A stretch of DNA of 64,000 bases. Source: JAJDIA01 sp031555735 (GTDB taxonomy: Bacteria > Bacteroidota > Bacteroidia > Bacteroidales > Tannerellaceae). The notes beneath the pieces are model-generated. The model was not told the origin of the DNA and ran no database searches. It saw only the letters and a program-made list of their open reading frames with translations. The stretch is from assembly GCA_031555735.1 (NCBI GenBank), contig JAVBUE010000020.1, positions 14,813 through 78,812 of the forward strand. Direction: 5' to 3'. Positions 53,953 through 63,342 of this stretch are shown here, piece after piece (position 1 is the first letter of the stretch; every line of letters starts with the position of its first letter). The translations under genes and the position numbers were made by a program.

Positions 53953-56109
53953 ATGAATTGCCAACAACTAATTACCCGCCTGTGGGGTGTAGCGGTGTGT
54001 ATCACCCTTTTTTCGGCTTGTGAAAAAGACCTGTATAAACCGGAAATTCCGGAAAAGGCGGAGGTCGAAATCGATTGGTCCACCCAAAAAACCACCCGGC
54101 TGCGTGTGGATGTAAATGATGTGTACAACGGCGCTTATTATTATACGGTAGGCGCTTACCTGGCGAATCCCGCCCTTGACGCCGGTGCGAAACTGATTGC
54201 CGGCTCCGGGCAGAAAACCAACAGTAACGTAGGATATAACCGCGAACTTGTACTTCCGGACCAGACGGAAACGATCTTTATCGCGGTGACCGATCCCTTC
54301 AAACGCCGCCGTGTCTATGCGACAGAAGTGACGGGCGAATCGATTTCGTTCCGTGCCGGAGGGGTGGCTACCAAAGGGAAGGGCGTGGTCACGCGTGCCG
54401 CCTCGATCCCCGCAGTGGATTATTCGTATGCGGGCAAAGCGTATGTGGAACTGTCGGGCTCGGGCTATACCCCGCTCCGGAAAGGAACAACGTACGTGAT
54501 CCCGAAAGGAAAAACCTTTTCCGGACTTATGGACTTCCCGGGTGAAGGGATGTTCAACCTCTATGTGGAGGGCACCCTGATCTGGAACGGCAGCGCACAA
54601 ACACTGCAAAATGAATCGCATGTGTATGTGCTGAAGGGGGGCGTGGTGAAGAATATAACAGATGTACGCGCGTTGACGATGATCGGTAATTCGCTGATCG
54701 CAGTACAGGAAGGAGGATCGTTCGGTCTCGGTGATGCCGGTACCGGCTTTTCTTTCGGACAGGTGACGAACAGCTCCCGTATCATCAATGAAGGAACCAT
54801 GTCGGTTCAGACTATTCAGATGAACAGTTCTTCCTCCCTCTATAATTCGGGCAGGCTGACTTGTACATACCTGCGTACGGAGAACAAGCCGAACGCCATT
54901 GTGAATACGCATTACCTGGAAGCGGGATCCGTCAGTCTGAACAATGCTTCCATTTCAAACGACTGTATGATGAAAATTGGCACATTTACCGTTGTCTCCA
55001 ACGGAGAGGTTGTGCTTGCTTCCGGCGCATATATGGAAGTGGAAACACTGAAAGCGGCCGGACTGAAACTGCTGATGGCACCGCAATCCATGTGGGAAGG
55101 CGGGACGGCAGTGTTTAACGGACAGCAGAGCCTGATCCGAGGTACGGGGGATGCGTATGCCTTGTTCAAGGTGGATGATGTCTCGATCACCGGTTGGAAT
55201 ATTGTTGTGTACGATGGCCTGGTGGAGGTGGAGGCTGAAAACCACAGCCAGCCGGTCGGCTTGTACGACAAGGTATATACCTTATCCAACGGCGCTGCCT
55301 TTGCCGACGGAAAAGCCAGCGTAACTATTCCCGGATCGGACTGCAACGGGAACAGTGGACATGAGAATCCAGGTGAAGGAACGGGCGATACCGACGATAC
55401 GTTTACGGAAGGAGCCACCGTCGCCCATACCTACCTGTTTGAAGACAGCTGGCCGCAGCGGGGCGATTATGATATGAATGATGTGGTGATGTCTGTGGAG
55501 ATACAGCATGTCACACAGGGCAATAAGACGAAAGGCGCGCGGATCATAACCAACCTGGTAGCCGTGGGGGCAACGAAGAAACTGGGTGCTGGTTTCCAGC
55601 TGGACGGATTCCCTGCCGCTTCGGTGAGTGGTTCGGAAGGGGGACAGGAGTACGCTGTTTTGCCTCTGTTCGCGGATGCCCATGCCGAGCTGGGGGCTCC
55701 GGCGAAAAAGGCGGCGAATACCGTCACACGGGATTATCCGGCACGGCAGATCGTTAAAGAAATTACATTCACTTCCCCGCAGGAAAGAACGGTGAATGCG
55801 GATAACTTCAACCTCTTTATCCTGCCCGACGGCGCTTTCGACGGTAAAGAACGCAAAGAAGTACATCTCCCCGGTTTTGCCGGAACGAATCTGGCGGAAA
55901 CGGATGCGAAGAGTACACGGAAGTACGTGGATGTTGCCTCGGGTTGGATGTGGGGACTGGCTATCCCACAACTCGAAGGGATCTCCTATCCGAAAGAATC
56001 GACTCCGGTCAACGCCGCGTATGAAGGCTTTACTAACTGGGTGAACGGCGGGGGTACGCCGGACTGGTATCTGGCGCCGATCAACGGCAAGGTGATCCGG
56101 TATCAGTAA
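53953..56109 (+). CDS. LruC domain lipoprotein
   Basis: A surface or periplasmic lipoprotein of 718 aa with lipobox LFSAC (Cys23). The middle, about 145-450, is a beta-rich region of short strands. The C-terminal part, about 480-715, is an LruC domain: TYLFEDSWPQRGDYDMNDVV near 494-513, then DNFNLFILPDGAFDGKERKE and EVHLPGFAGTNLAETDAKST. The acidic DYDMND motif may bind Ca2+. LruC proteins are widespread in Bacteroidetes and of unknown function. It is transcribed alone and ends at a strong terminator. Confidence 0.82.
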   Translation: MNCQQLITRLWGVAVCITLFSACEKDLYKPEIPEKAEVEIDWSTQKTTRLRVDVNDVYNGAYYYTVGAYLANPALDAGAKLIAGSGQKTNSNVGYNRELVLPDQTETIFIAVTDPFKRRRVYATEVTGESISFRAGGVATKGKGVVTRAASIPAVDYSYAGKAYVELSGSGYTPLRKGTTYVIPKGKTFSGLMDFPGEGMFNLYVEGTLIWNGSAQTLQNESHVYVLKGGVVKNITDVRALTMIGNSLIAVQEGGSFGLGDAGTGFSFGQVTNSSRIINEGTMSVQTIQMNSSSSLYNSGRLTCTYLRTENKPNAIVNTHYLEAGSVSLNNASISNDCMMKIGTFTVVSNGEVVLASGAYMEVETLKAAGLKLLMAPQSMWEGGTAVFNGQQSLIRGTGDAYALFKVDDVSITGWNIVVYDGLVEVEAENHSQPVGLYDKVYTLSNGAAFADGKASVTIPGSDCNGNSGHENPGEGTGDTDDTFTEGATVAHTYLFEDSWPQRGDYDMNDVVMSVEIQHVTQGNKTKGARIITNLVAVGATKKLGAGFQLDGFPAASVSGSEGGQEYAVLPLFADAHAELGAPAKKAANTVTRDYPARQIVKEITFTSPQERTVNADNFNLFILPDGAFDGKERKEVHLPGFAGTNLAETDAKSTRKYVDVASGWMWGLAIPQLEGISYPKESTPVNAAYEGFTNWVNGGGTPDWYLAPINGKVIRYQ

Positions 56110-56132
56110 ATACGCTTCCATAAACGAGCTTC

Positions 56133-56166
56133 AAGGGACAGTCTTAAAAACTGTCCCTTTTTTTTG
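56133..56166 (+). terminator. Terminator after the LruC gene
   Basis: AAGGGACAG (56133-56141) and CTGTCCCTT (56151-56159) form a perfect 9-bp stem with a T run after it. Confidence 0.9.
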
Positions 56167-56222
56167 TTCACCAGATACCTATATGTTGTTAGTCCAGGTG
56201 TTGATTATACCTAATGTATGCG

Positions 56223-56254
56223 ATTGCCGGGCGTTTCTTCCTACCGTACTTTTG
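56223..56254 (+). promoter_or_regulatory. Promoter of the porin-imelysin operon
   Basis: ATTG (56223-56226, one mismatch to TTTG), a 20-base spacer and TACTTTTG (56247-56254). The ATG at 56276 is only 22 bases downstream, so the leader is very short. Confidence 0.5.
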
Positions 56255-56275
56255 CCCTTAAAATTTATTAACAAC

Positions 56276-57556
56276 ATGAAAAGGTTCATTAAACTCTACA
56301 TTTTTTTACTATTCCCTGTGCTGTCTGCCTTTGCACAGGAAAACACGGTGGTAAGAAGGATAGACCCCGGTGACGGGTATGAGAAGTTTCGCTTCGGCGG
56401 ATATGGCGAGATAGCGGCAAGCTACCTGGATTATGGTTTCAACCGCTTTACGCCGACCGGAAGTGTGAAGATGGACAGAGGGGAGATCTCTATTCCCCGC
56501 TTCATTCTGGCTTTCGACTATAAATTTAATCCTACCTGGATCTTAAGCGCCGAGATTGAGTTCGAATATGGCGGTACGGGTGCTGCCCGTGAGATCGAAT
56601 GGCATGAAGAAGGAGGCGAGTACGAGACAGAGATTGAAAAGGGAGGTGAAGTAGCTTTGGAGCAGTTCCATATCTCGAAACTGATCCACCGCGCTTTCAA
56701 TATACGGGTCGGGCATATGATTATTCCCGTTGGCCTGACCAATGCGCACCACGAACCGATCAACTTCTTCGGCGTATATCGCCCGGAGGGAGAGACGACG
56801 ATCCTGCCTTCCACCTGGCATGAGAATGGAATTGCCTTTTTCGGTTCCATCGGCGCTTTCGACTACCAGGCAATGATGGTCGCCGGGCTGGATCCGATGG
56901 GGTTCAGTAACACCGAGTGGATTGCCAGTGGACGCCAGGGTGTATATGAAATCAATTCCTTTACCAGCCCCGCTTTTGCCGGACGTTTGGACTATAACGG
57001 GGTGAAAGGGCTGCGTATAGGCGTGTCGGGCTACTACAATCAAAGCTCGAAAAATGCCTCCAAACCTCAGAAAACATCCCACATGCGCAACACCGTGAAT
57101 ATCGTCTCGGCGGATGCACAGTATAAGACCCGGAATCTGACAGCCCGCGCCAATGTGGTCTATGGAACGTTGGGGGACAGCGAAGCCTTGTCGCAAACAA
57201 ACCGTAGCAGTACGAAAGCTTCCGGTTATCCGCGTACGGATGTGGCAAGTGAGGCCCTTTCCTATGGAGGGGAGGTTGGTTACAATGTCGGATCATTCTT
57301 TGGAGAGAAAGCTCCGCGTATTTATCCGTTTGCCCGGTACGAATATTACAATCCGATGGAGAAAACGCAAGGGAACGTCCTGGCGGATAAACGCCTGGAG
57401 GTATCCATGTGGACGGCGGGCGCCAACTACTACGCGTTACCCAACCTGGTGGTCAAGGCGGATTACACGCACCGCCGTATCGGTGGGGGGAATTATAACA
57501 ACGAGAACATGGTTTCGGTCGGTATCGCCTATATCGGCTGGTTCCTGAGTAAATAA
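56276..57556 (+). CDS. Outer-membrane porin-like protein
   Basis: About 426 aa from ATG 56276, with a signal peptide (1-20, ending LSAFAQ) and alternating beta strands ending NMVSVGIAYIGWFLSK. FRFGGYGEIAASYLDYGFNR, FILAFDYKFNPTWILSAEIE and VALEQFHISKLIHRAFNIRV look like a 16-18-strand porin. No narrow family is recognisable. It begins a six-gene run with imelysin, a di-heme protein, a second porin, a cytochrome lipoprotein and a Rid-fold protein. Context suggests uptake of iron, heme or a related ligand. Confidence 0.75.
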   Translation: MKRFIKLYIFLLFPVLSAFAQENTVVRRIDPGDGYEKFRFGGYGEIAASYLDYGFNRFTPTGSVKMDRGEISIPRFILAFDYKFNPTWILSAEIEFEYGGTGAAREIEWHEEGGEYETEIEKGGEVALEQFHISKLIHRAFNIRVGHMIIPVGLTNAHHEPINFFGVYRPEGETTILPSTWHENGIAFFGSIGAFDYQAMMVAGLDPMGFSNTEWIASGRQGVYEINSFTSPAFAGRLDYNGVKGLRIGVSGYYNQSSKNASKPQKTSHMRNTVNIVSADAQYKTRNLTARANVVYGTLGDSEALSQTNRSSTKASGYPRTDVASEALSYGGEVGYNVGSFFGEKAPRIYPFARYEYYNPMEKTQGNVLADKRLEVSMWTAGANYYALPNLVVKADYTHRRIGGGNYNNENMVSVGIAYIGWFLSK

Positions 57557-57583
57557 TAACAAACCAATTAAATAATACAAGTA

Positions 57584-58708
57584 ATGAAAATGAAAAATGT
57601 ATCCCTGATGGGACTGTTGATGCTGGCAAGCGTATGTTTCTCCTGTAGTTCGGATGATACGCCGGATGATAAGGATCCCAAGGACGTGGTGACGGAATCG
57701 GCAATGAATGCGGTGATCGCCACGTATGTGGACAAGGTGGTGATCCCTACCTATGCCGAAATGGAAAAGAAAGTGTCGGCCATGAATACGGCTGTTGTGG
57801 ATTTCCTGGATGATGCCTCCAACCAGACTAAACTGAACAATGCCTGTGATGCCTGGCGTGCCGCCCGTAAGCCATGGGAACAAAGCGAGGCTTTCCTGTA
57901 TGGACCGGCCGATTATGAAAACCTCGATCCGAGTTTGGATAGCTGGCCTTTAGATAAGGATGGTATAGACCAAATGCTGGCTTCCAGTAATTTTGACGAG
58001 ATCGAAGGCGATACCGAAGATGCACAAGGATTGCGTGGCTTCCATACCATTGAATATCTGTTGTTTGAAGAAGGCCAACCCCGTAAGGTAGCCAATGTCA
58101 CCTCGAATGAAAGAGAGTATATGAAGCGTGTTTCCGCCCGCTTGCTTACGGATACGAAGCAGTTGCACAAAGCATGGGTAAGCGGACTGGGAACGGAAGA
58201 AGTACCCATCCCTTTCGGCGAAGAAATGAAGAAGCATACTTCGCAGCGTACCTCAAGCGCCCGCAATGTGCTGGGCGAGTTTGTGATCCTGGGGGGTATC
58301 CAGAATATTGCCGGAGAAGTGGGCGATGTGAAAATAGGCAACCCGTATAACTACTGGAAGGAAGGAAAGACGGAAACAGCTGTACTGGAAGTGGAGTCGT
58401 GGTATAGTTGGAATTCGTTGACCGATTATGAAGACAATATCGTCAGCATTGAGAACTCCTATATGGGAGGTACGCGCGATAACCGGGATGATGATACCAG
58501 CCTTTCCGCCCTGGTGCGCTCGGTGGACAAGGACTTGGATACCAAAGTGCAGGCTAAGATTTCCGCCGCTATCAAGGCAATCAAGAATATCCCGGCTCCT
58601 TTCCGCAATAACCTGGGGAAGGCTACTGAGATCGAAGCGGCCATGACTGCCTGTGCTGAGGTAACGGATGTGTTTGATGAAGTAAGAACGAAGCTCGACC
58701 TTTATTAA
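57584..58708 (+). CDS. Imelysin family lipoprotein
   Basis: A 374-aa lipoprotein (probable lipid Cys21 in VCFSCSSDD). The imelysin signature GxHxxE is GFHTIE at 152-157, in DAQGLRGFHTIEYLLFEEGQ. KPWEQSEAFLYGPADYENLD near 96-115 and LVRSVDKDLDTKVQAKISAA near 307-326 are also conserved. Imelysins (IrpA/ICMP, EfeO-like) are iron-regulated periplasmic or surface proteins thought to bind metal. In Pseudomonas, icmP lies near a DUF1111 gene, as here. Confidence 0.9.
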   Translation: MKMKNVSLMGLLMLASVCFSCSSDDTPDDKDPKDVVTESAMNAVIATYVDKVVIPTYAEMEKKVSAMNTAVVDFLDDASNQTKLNNACDAWRAARKPWEQSEAFLYGPADYENLDPSLDSWPLDKDGIDQMLASSNFDEIEGDTEDAQGLRGFHTIEYLLFEEGQPRKVANVTSNEREYMKRVSARLLTDTKQLHKAWVSGLGTEEVPIPFGEEMKKHTSQRTSSARNVLGEFVILGGIQNIAGEVGDVKIGNPYNYWKEGKTETAVLEVESWYSWNSLTDYEDNIVSIENSYMGGTRDNRDDDTSLSALVRSVDKDLDTKVQAKISAAIKAIKNIPAPFRNNLGKATEIEAAMTACAEVTDVFDEVRTKLDLY

Positions 58709-58720
58709 GCGGATTCCCTT

Positions 58721-60181
58721 ATGTTTGAGTGTGGTAACCGGATGCATTGTCCGGGGATTAGAATATATGGATACAAAGCCCTTGCCGGGCTTTGTATCCT
58801 TGCGTTTATGCTCGGCAATCTGAGTTGTGAGGACGGACTGGATGATACCGGGATTTACAAGCCAAACGGGAGGCTGGCCAAACAGGAAGAATTGTCAGCA
58901 GGCCTTTCTACCGTTTTTACTTCGTCGCCAAAAGCATACGACCAACCGGCGGACTGGGTGAAAGGCGACTATGCCGTACGGTTCAACCGAGGGGACAACT
59001 TGTACGATCGTTCGCGGGGTACGGGTGAAGAGTCGGGTAACGGACTGGGACCGGTGTATGCCGGTTATTCCTGCGCCAGTTGCCATAAGAATGCCGGACG
59101 CACGAAACCATCCATGTACACCGATGGCGGATCAGGACGATACGGCTTTTCTTCCATGCTGACCTATATCACCCGCAAAGGGGGGGGGTATTATCCTCAA
59201 TACGGCCGGGTATTGCATGACCAGGCGATTTATGGGGTGAAACCGGAAGGGAAGGTGAAGATCACCTATACCGAAGAGACTTTTGCTTTTCCCGATGGGG
59301 AGACATATAGCCTGCAATCACCCCATTATGCCATCTCGGAATGGTATGCCGACAGTATCCCGCCGGAAGAGCTGCGTATCACTGTCCGCCAGCCGCTCCG
59401 GCATGTGGGGTTGGGCCAGATGATGGCCTTGGACCTGAACGAACTGCAACAGTTGGCAGCCCGGAGTAATTATCCCGAATATGGCATCAGCGGGCGGTTG
59501 AATTACATCATGGAACGGGGTATGTTGCAAATCGGTGTTTCGGGTAATAAAGCGCAGCATGCCGACCTGACGGTGGAACTGGGCTTTTCGTCGGATATGG
59601 GCGTGACCAACGACCGGTATCCGGAAGAAGTCTGCAAAGGGCAAAGCCAGATGATGGGATTTGCCCAATACGGTATGGAAATATCCACCGAAGATATGGA
59701 AGATGTGGACCTGTATCTGCAGGCACTGGGTGTCCCGGCCCGCCGGAATGTGAGTGATCCGGAGGTGAAACGCGGGGAAGAGAAGTTTTATGAAGCCAAA
59801 TGTAATCTCTGCCATGTGACGACGCTGCATACGCGTCCGCGTGGAACGGTGTTGTTGAACGGTACGCAGATGCCCTGGCTGGGAAGCCAGGTGATCCATC
59901 CGTACTCAGACTACCTGCTGCATGATATGGGGCAGGGACTGAACGACAATTATCCGTCCGGTCTGGCGCAAGGATGCGAATGGCGGACGACGCCACTTTG
60001 GGGAATCGGCCTGCAATCGACAGTGAACGGACATACCTATTTCTTGCACGACGGACGTGCCCGCAACCTGACGGAGGCCATCATGTGGCACGACGGCGAA
60101 GGAGCTGCTTCCCGCATCTTGTTCTCCCGTATGTCCAAAGAAGACCGTGAAGCGGTCATCACCTTTTTAAACTCTTTATAA
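58721..60181 (+). CDS. Di-heme oxidoreductase-like (DUF1111/DHOR) lipoprotein
   Basis: A 486-aa exported c-type heme protein. Lipobox NLSC with Cys36 follows an N-terminal hydrophobic helix; Met8 is an alternative start. The heme motifs are CASCH (118-122) and CNLCH (361-365). NGLGPVYAGYSCASCHKNAG, then FLHDGRARNLTEAIMWHDGE (with SKEDREAVITFLNSL at the end), are hallmarks of the DHOR/thiol-oxidoreductase family, relatives of MauG-type di-heme peroxidases. It lies 12 bases after the imelysin gene. It may reduce or oxidise iron or heme cargo. Confidence 0.9.
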   Translation: MFECGNRMHCPGIRIYGYKALAGLCILAFMLGNLSCEDGLDDTGIYKPNGRLAKQEELSAGLSTVFTSSPKAYDQPADWVKGDYAVRFNRGDNLYDRSRGTGEESGNGLGPVYAGYSCASCHKNAGRTKPSMYTDGGSGRYGFSSMLTYITRKGGGYYPQYGRVLHDQAIYGVKPEGKVKITYTEETFAFPDGETYSLQSPHYAISEWYADSIPPEELRITVRQPLRHVGLGQMMALDLNELQQLAARSNYPEYGISGRLNYIMERGMLQIGVSGNKAQHADLTVELGFSSDMGVTNDRYPEEVCKGQSQMMGFAQYGMEISTEDMEDVDLYLQALGVPARRNVSDPEVKRGEEKFYEAKCNLCHVTTLHTRPRGTVLLNGTQMPWLGSQVIHPYSDYLLHDMGQGLNDNYPSGLAQGCEWRTTPLWGIGLQSTVNGHTYFLHDGRARNLTEAIMWHDGEGAASRILFSRMSKEDREAVITFLNSL

Positions 60182-60202
60182 TAATCCGACAGTAAACAGT
60201 AT

Positions 60203-61432
60203 ATGAAACAAGTGGTAAGAAATTCAATATTGACAGTGCTCCTATACCTATGCCCGTCTTTGGCCTGTGCGCAGGTGGTAAATGATGCGTATGTGGAGAA
60301 CGACGTGGTGTCGTTGGCCGGTAAGAAAGGCTTCACTTTTTCTACGAAAGCAGGCGATTTCCTGTTTAAGCCCTATGCATTGGTACAGGCTTTGGGCAAG
60401 TTTAACCAATATGAGGATGCCGGTTTGGATACTCCTTATGCGGATAAGATCGCAAACACGGGTTTTGAGATACCGAATGCGATCCTCGGATTTACAGGGA
60501 AAGCCTATGGGATCGTGACGTTCAACCTGTCGCTGAATGCCGCCCAAACCGGAGGGGCGTTGCTTCAACAGGCATGGTTCGACGTGGCGCTGAAAGAATC
60601 CTTCCGTATCCGGGTGGGGAAGTTCAAAACACCCTTTACGCATGCTTACCTGACGACCCTGGGTGAAACCCTGTTTCCCGTCCTGCCGATGTCGCTTACA
60701 AAGGACATGGTGTTGCCGTATTCACTGAATGCGGTCAATCCTGCGTTTGCCACCGGATTTGACCTGGGAGTACAGGTACATGGATTGCTCAACGGGAAAT
60801 GGAATTACCAGGTGGGGGTATTTAACGGAACGGGGATCGGGGTGAACACGGCGACAAAGACGATGAGCGACGATAATACCTGGCTTCCGTCACTCCTGTA
60901 TGCCGGACGTATGGCATTCATGCCCAAGGGGGTGATGCCGGCTACACAGGGTAATCCGAACGACCTGCAGGATGATAAGATGAGCATAGCCCTTGCGGCT
61001 TCTTATAACGTGGAAGCGGAGAGCGAAAGCAGTAACGACTTCCGTGCCGGTGTGGAATTCGCCTGGATCAAGAACCGTTTCTATTTCGCCGCCGAGGGGT
61101 ATTGGCTGAATATGAAGTTCACCAAACGGCAGATGATCTCGCAGGCATACAATTTCTGGGGCGCCTATGCGCAGGCGGGCTATTTTATAACGGACAAGCT
61201 GCAGGGGGCGTTGCGTTACGACCTGATGGACCGGAACGGGATCGATATGGGCGGTATGCTGAATATGCCGGCGGTGGGCGCCAATTACTTCTTCTTCGGT
61301 TCCAACCTGAAATTACAGGCGATGTATCAGTATATGGGGCGGACAGGACATGACAAGCAGGCTGATCGTGAAGACGACGGGCTGGGTGTGCCGATTCATA
61401 TGGCTACTGTAATGCTTCAATACACATTCTGA
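60203..61432 (+). CDS. Porin O/P family outer-membrane protein
   Basis: A 409-aa barrel with signal peptide ending SLACAQ (residue 24). FLFKPYALVQALGKFNQYED, SLNAAQTGGALLQQAWFDVA and FRIRVGKFKTPFTHAYLTTL match the phosphate-selective porin O/P family (Porin_O_P). The protein ends in the barrel strand MATVMLQYTF. In Bacteroidetes this family transports varied anions or ligands. Its stop overlaps the next gene's start by 1 base, so the two are co-translated. The iron-related neighbours suggest a cargo other than phosphate. Confidence 0.88.
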   Translation: MKQVVRNSILTVLLYLCPSLACAQVVNDAYVENDVVSLAGKKGFTFSTKAGDFLFKPYALVQALGKFNQYEDAGLDTPYADKIANTGFEIPNAILGFTGKAYGIVTFNLSLNAAQTGGALLQQAWFDVALKESFRIRVGKFKTPFTHAYLTTLGETLFPVLPMSLTKDMVLPYSLNAVNPAFATGFDLGVQVHGLLNGKWNYQVGVFNGTGIGVNTATKTMSDDNTWLPSLLYAGRMAFMPKGVMPATQGNPNDLQDDKMSIALAASYNVEAESESSNDFRAGVEFAWIKNRFYFAAEGYWLNMKFTKRQMISQAYNFWGAYAQAGYFITDKLQGALRYDLMDRNGIDMGGMLNMPAVGANYFFFGSNLKLQAMYQYMGRTGHDKQADREDDGLGVPIHMATVMLQYTF

Positions 61433-62139
61433 TGGGAAAGAAACGGAATATAGCAGGGGTCGTCCTGCTCCTTGCCTGCTTCCTTGCCGGATGCGATGAG
61501 GGTAAGATCTATCCGGAAGCGCGGGAGGATACCACTGGCGGATCGGGTACGCTGCGGGTGGTGTTTAAGGGACAGGAAGCCTGGCCGCAGGAATATATGC
61601 TGGCTTTTGCCGCCTTTGGCGATGATGCGGATATGCCAGTCGTGTCGAAGATTATCTCCAAACCGGACAAGGAAGATGAGGTGGTCGAGGTGGTGTTGAA
61701 CGGACTGGGCGAAGAGGTGAAGAGGCTGTCTGTCGTGGTGGTTAATAAAGGGCGCCAACCTCTTTATGAGTGTTATGGCTATCCGGTTGAAGATCCGTCG
61801 GAATCGATGGTGTTGCCTGTGGATGAGATCGATCTGGCTGCGTACGACCGGGTGCAGGCGCAGGTGTTCGACGCTTTCTGTATCCGTTGCCACGGAGCTG
61901 GGACGAACGCGGCTGCCGGGTTGTACCTGACGGCCACGCATGCGCCTCAATCGTTGGTCGGAGTGCCGTCCACCCGGTCGGCCGACGGCCTGATGCTGGT
62001 GGATCCGGGATCTCCTGATAAGAGTTTCATTATGCATGTATTGACGGAAGATGTGGTGCGTTATAACCATACGGATGTTTTGCCGGAGAAGGAGTTGGTT
62101 ACCTTGGTGAAAACCTGGATAGAAAATTGTGAAAAGTAG
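61432..62139 (+). CDS. Cytochrome c-type lipoprotein
   Basis: A 235-aa lipoprotein with lipobox FLAGC (Cys21). An N-terminal beta domain (about 40-115: TLRVVFKGQEAWPQEYMLAF) is followed by one c-type heme motif CIRCH at 150-154, in QVFDAFCIRCHGAGTNAAAG, and the planctomycete-type cytochrome ending VDPGSPDKSFIMHVLTE, then VTLVKTWIENCE. It probably shuttles electrons in the periplasm to or from the di-heme protein upstream. Overlaps the porin gene by 1 base. Confidence 0.85.
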   Translation: MGKKRNIAGVVLLLACFLAGCDEGKIYPEAREDTTGGSGTLRVVFKGQEAWPQEYMLAFAAFGDDADMPVVSKIISKPDKEDEVVEVVLNGLGEEVKRLSVVVVNKGRQPLYECYGYPVEDPSESMVLPVDEIDLAAYDRVQAQVFDAFCIRCHGAGTNAAAGLYLTATHAPQSLVGVPSTRSADGLMLVDPGSPDKSFIMHVLTEDVVRYNHTDVLPEKELVTLVKTWIENCEK

Positions 62140-62147
62140 AGATTTGT

Positions 62148-63293
62148 ATGCAAAAGAGAGATAAGAACGGCGATGTGGAATGGCAGGCCAGTTTGTTCCA
62201 AACAGAGAAGGGAGCTGCTGAGTGCCATGCCTTGTTTGAGGTGGTTGACCCCGCGCTTCCGTTCGCCCGGCAGCATGCCTTGTTGATGGATGCTTACGAC
62301 AAATGGTTGGAAGAAGAGATGCGGAATAGGGCGTACCCTGTTTTCCGCCGTTACTTCCTGAGTGATGTTGCCAATCAGGGCGGCGAAGTGTATGAGCGGG
62401 AAAGAGGATACCGGGGATGTGCCGTTTCGGTAGTGCAACAACCTCCGCTGAATGGTACCAAGATCGCTTTATGGGTGTATTTGCAACAGGCGGATGCGTT
62501 GAACAGTTGCGCGCCGGGTATGGTTGCCTGTTCGCATAACGGCTACCGCCATTTCTGGTCGGGGGGATGGTGTAATCTGGCGGCCACCTCCGAATATCAG
62601 ACAAGACTGTTGCTGAACGATTATATCCTGCGGTTGTCCGAACAGCATTGCTCGTTGGAAGCGAACTGCGTCCGTACCTGGTTCTTTGTCCAGAACGTGG
62701 ATGTAAACTATGCCGGGGTGGTGAAAGCCCGCAAGGAGGTGTTCGTGACGCAGGGATTGACCGAACATACGCATTATATTACAAGTACCGGGATCGAAGG
62801 TCGGCACCCTAACCCGGAAGTGTCCGTGCAGATGGATGCCTATTCCGTTTACGGGCTTCAACCGGAGCAGATCCGGTTCCTGTATGCTCCCACGCACCTG
62901 AATCCTACCTATGAATATGGGGTTACGTTTGAACGGGGCGTGACCGTTACGTATGGCGACCGCCGGCAGTTATACCTCTCGGGTACGGCCAGCATCAATA
63001 ACCGCGGGCAGATTGTCCATCCGGGCGATATCCTGAAGCAAACGGAACGGATGATGGAAAATGTCCATGTCCTGCTGGCGGAGGGAGGCGCTGCAACTAC
63101 TGATATCGTACAGTCGTTGATCTATCTCCGGGATACGGCGGATTATCAACGGGTAAAAGCGTATTTCGATAGGCATTATCCAGACCTTCCACGGTTGATT
63201 GTGCTGGCGCCTGTATGTCGTCCGGGCTGGCTGATCGAGATGGAATGTATCGCAACCGTTGCAACCGTCCATCCCGGATTCCGGGCGTTCTGA
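62148..63293 (+). CDS. Rid/YjgF-fold protein, chorismatase-like architecture
   Basis: A 381-aa protein with no signal peptide. The C-terminal region (about 255-380) has a Rid (YjgF/UK114) pattern: LYLSGTASINNRGQIVHPGD near 277-296, then IVQSLIYLRDTADYQRVKAY and LPRLIVLAPVCRPGWLIEME. The N-terminal 250 residues form an extra domain, with VSVVQQPPLNGTKIALWVYL and GVVKARKEVFVTQGLTEHTH. The two-part layout recalls FkbO/Hyg5-type chorismatases, but active-site residues could not be matched, so that is tentative. It is the only cytoplasmic member of this envelope operon, 9 bases after the cytochrome gene. Confidence 0.6.
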   Translation: MQKRDKNGDVEWQASLFQTEKGAAECHALFEVVDPALPFARQHALLMDAYDKWLEEEMRNRAYPVFRRYFLSDVANQGGEVYERERGYRGCAVSVVQQPPLNGTKIALWVYLQQADALNSCAPGMVACSHNGYRHFWSGGWCNLAATSEYQTRLLLNDYILRLSEQHCSLEANCVRTWFFVQNVDVNYAGVVKARKEVFVTQGLTEHTHYITSTGIEGRHPNPEVSVQMDAYSVYGLQPEQIRFLYAPTHLNPTYEYGVTFERGVTVTYGDRRQLYLSGTASINNRGQIVHPGDILKQTERMMENVHVLLAEGGAATTDIVQSLIYLRDTADYQRVKAYFDRHYPDLPRLIVLAPVCRPGWLIEMECIATVATVHPGFRAF

Positions 63294-63342
63294 TCTAACC
63301 CGATATACCGGAACGCTTAGTTTTTCTAATGGAACTGAATAG

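Noticed and set aside
53968..54912. 314-codon open frame antisense to the LruC gene
   Set aside because: Antisense shadow with no signal peptide or family motif; the plus strand encodes a clear lipoprotein.
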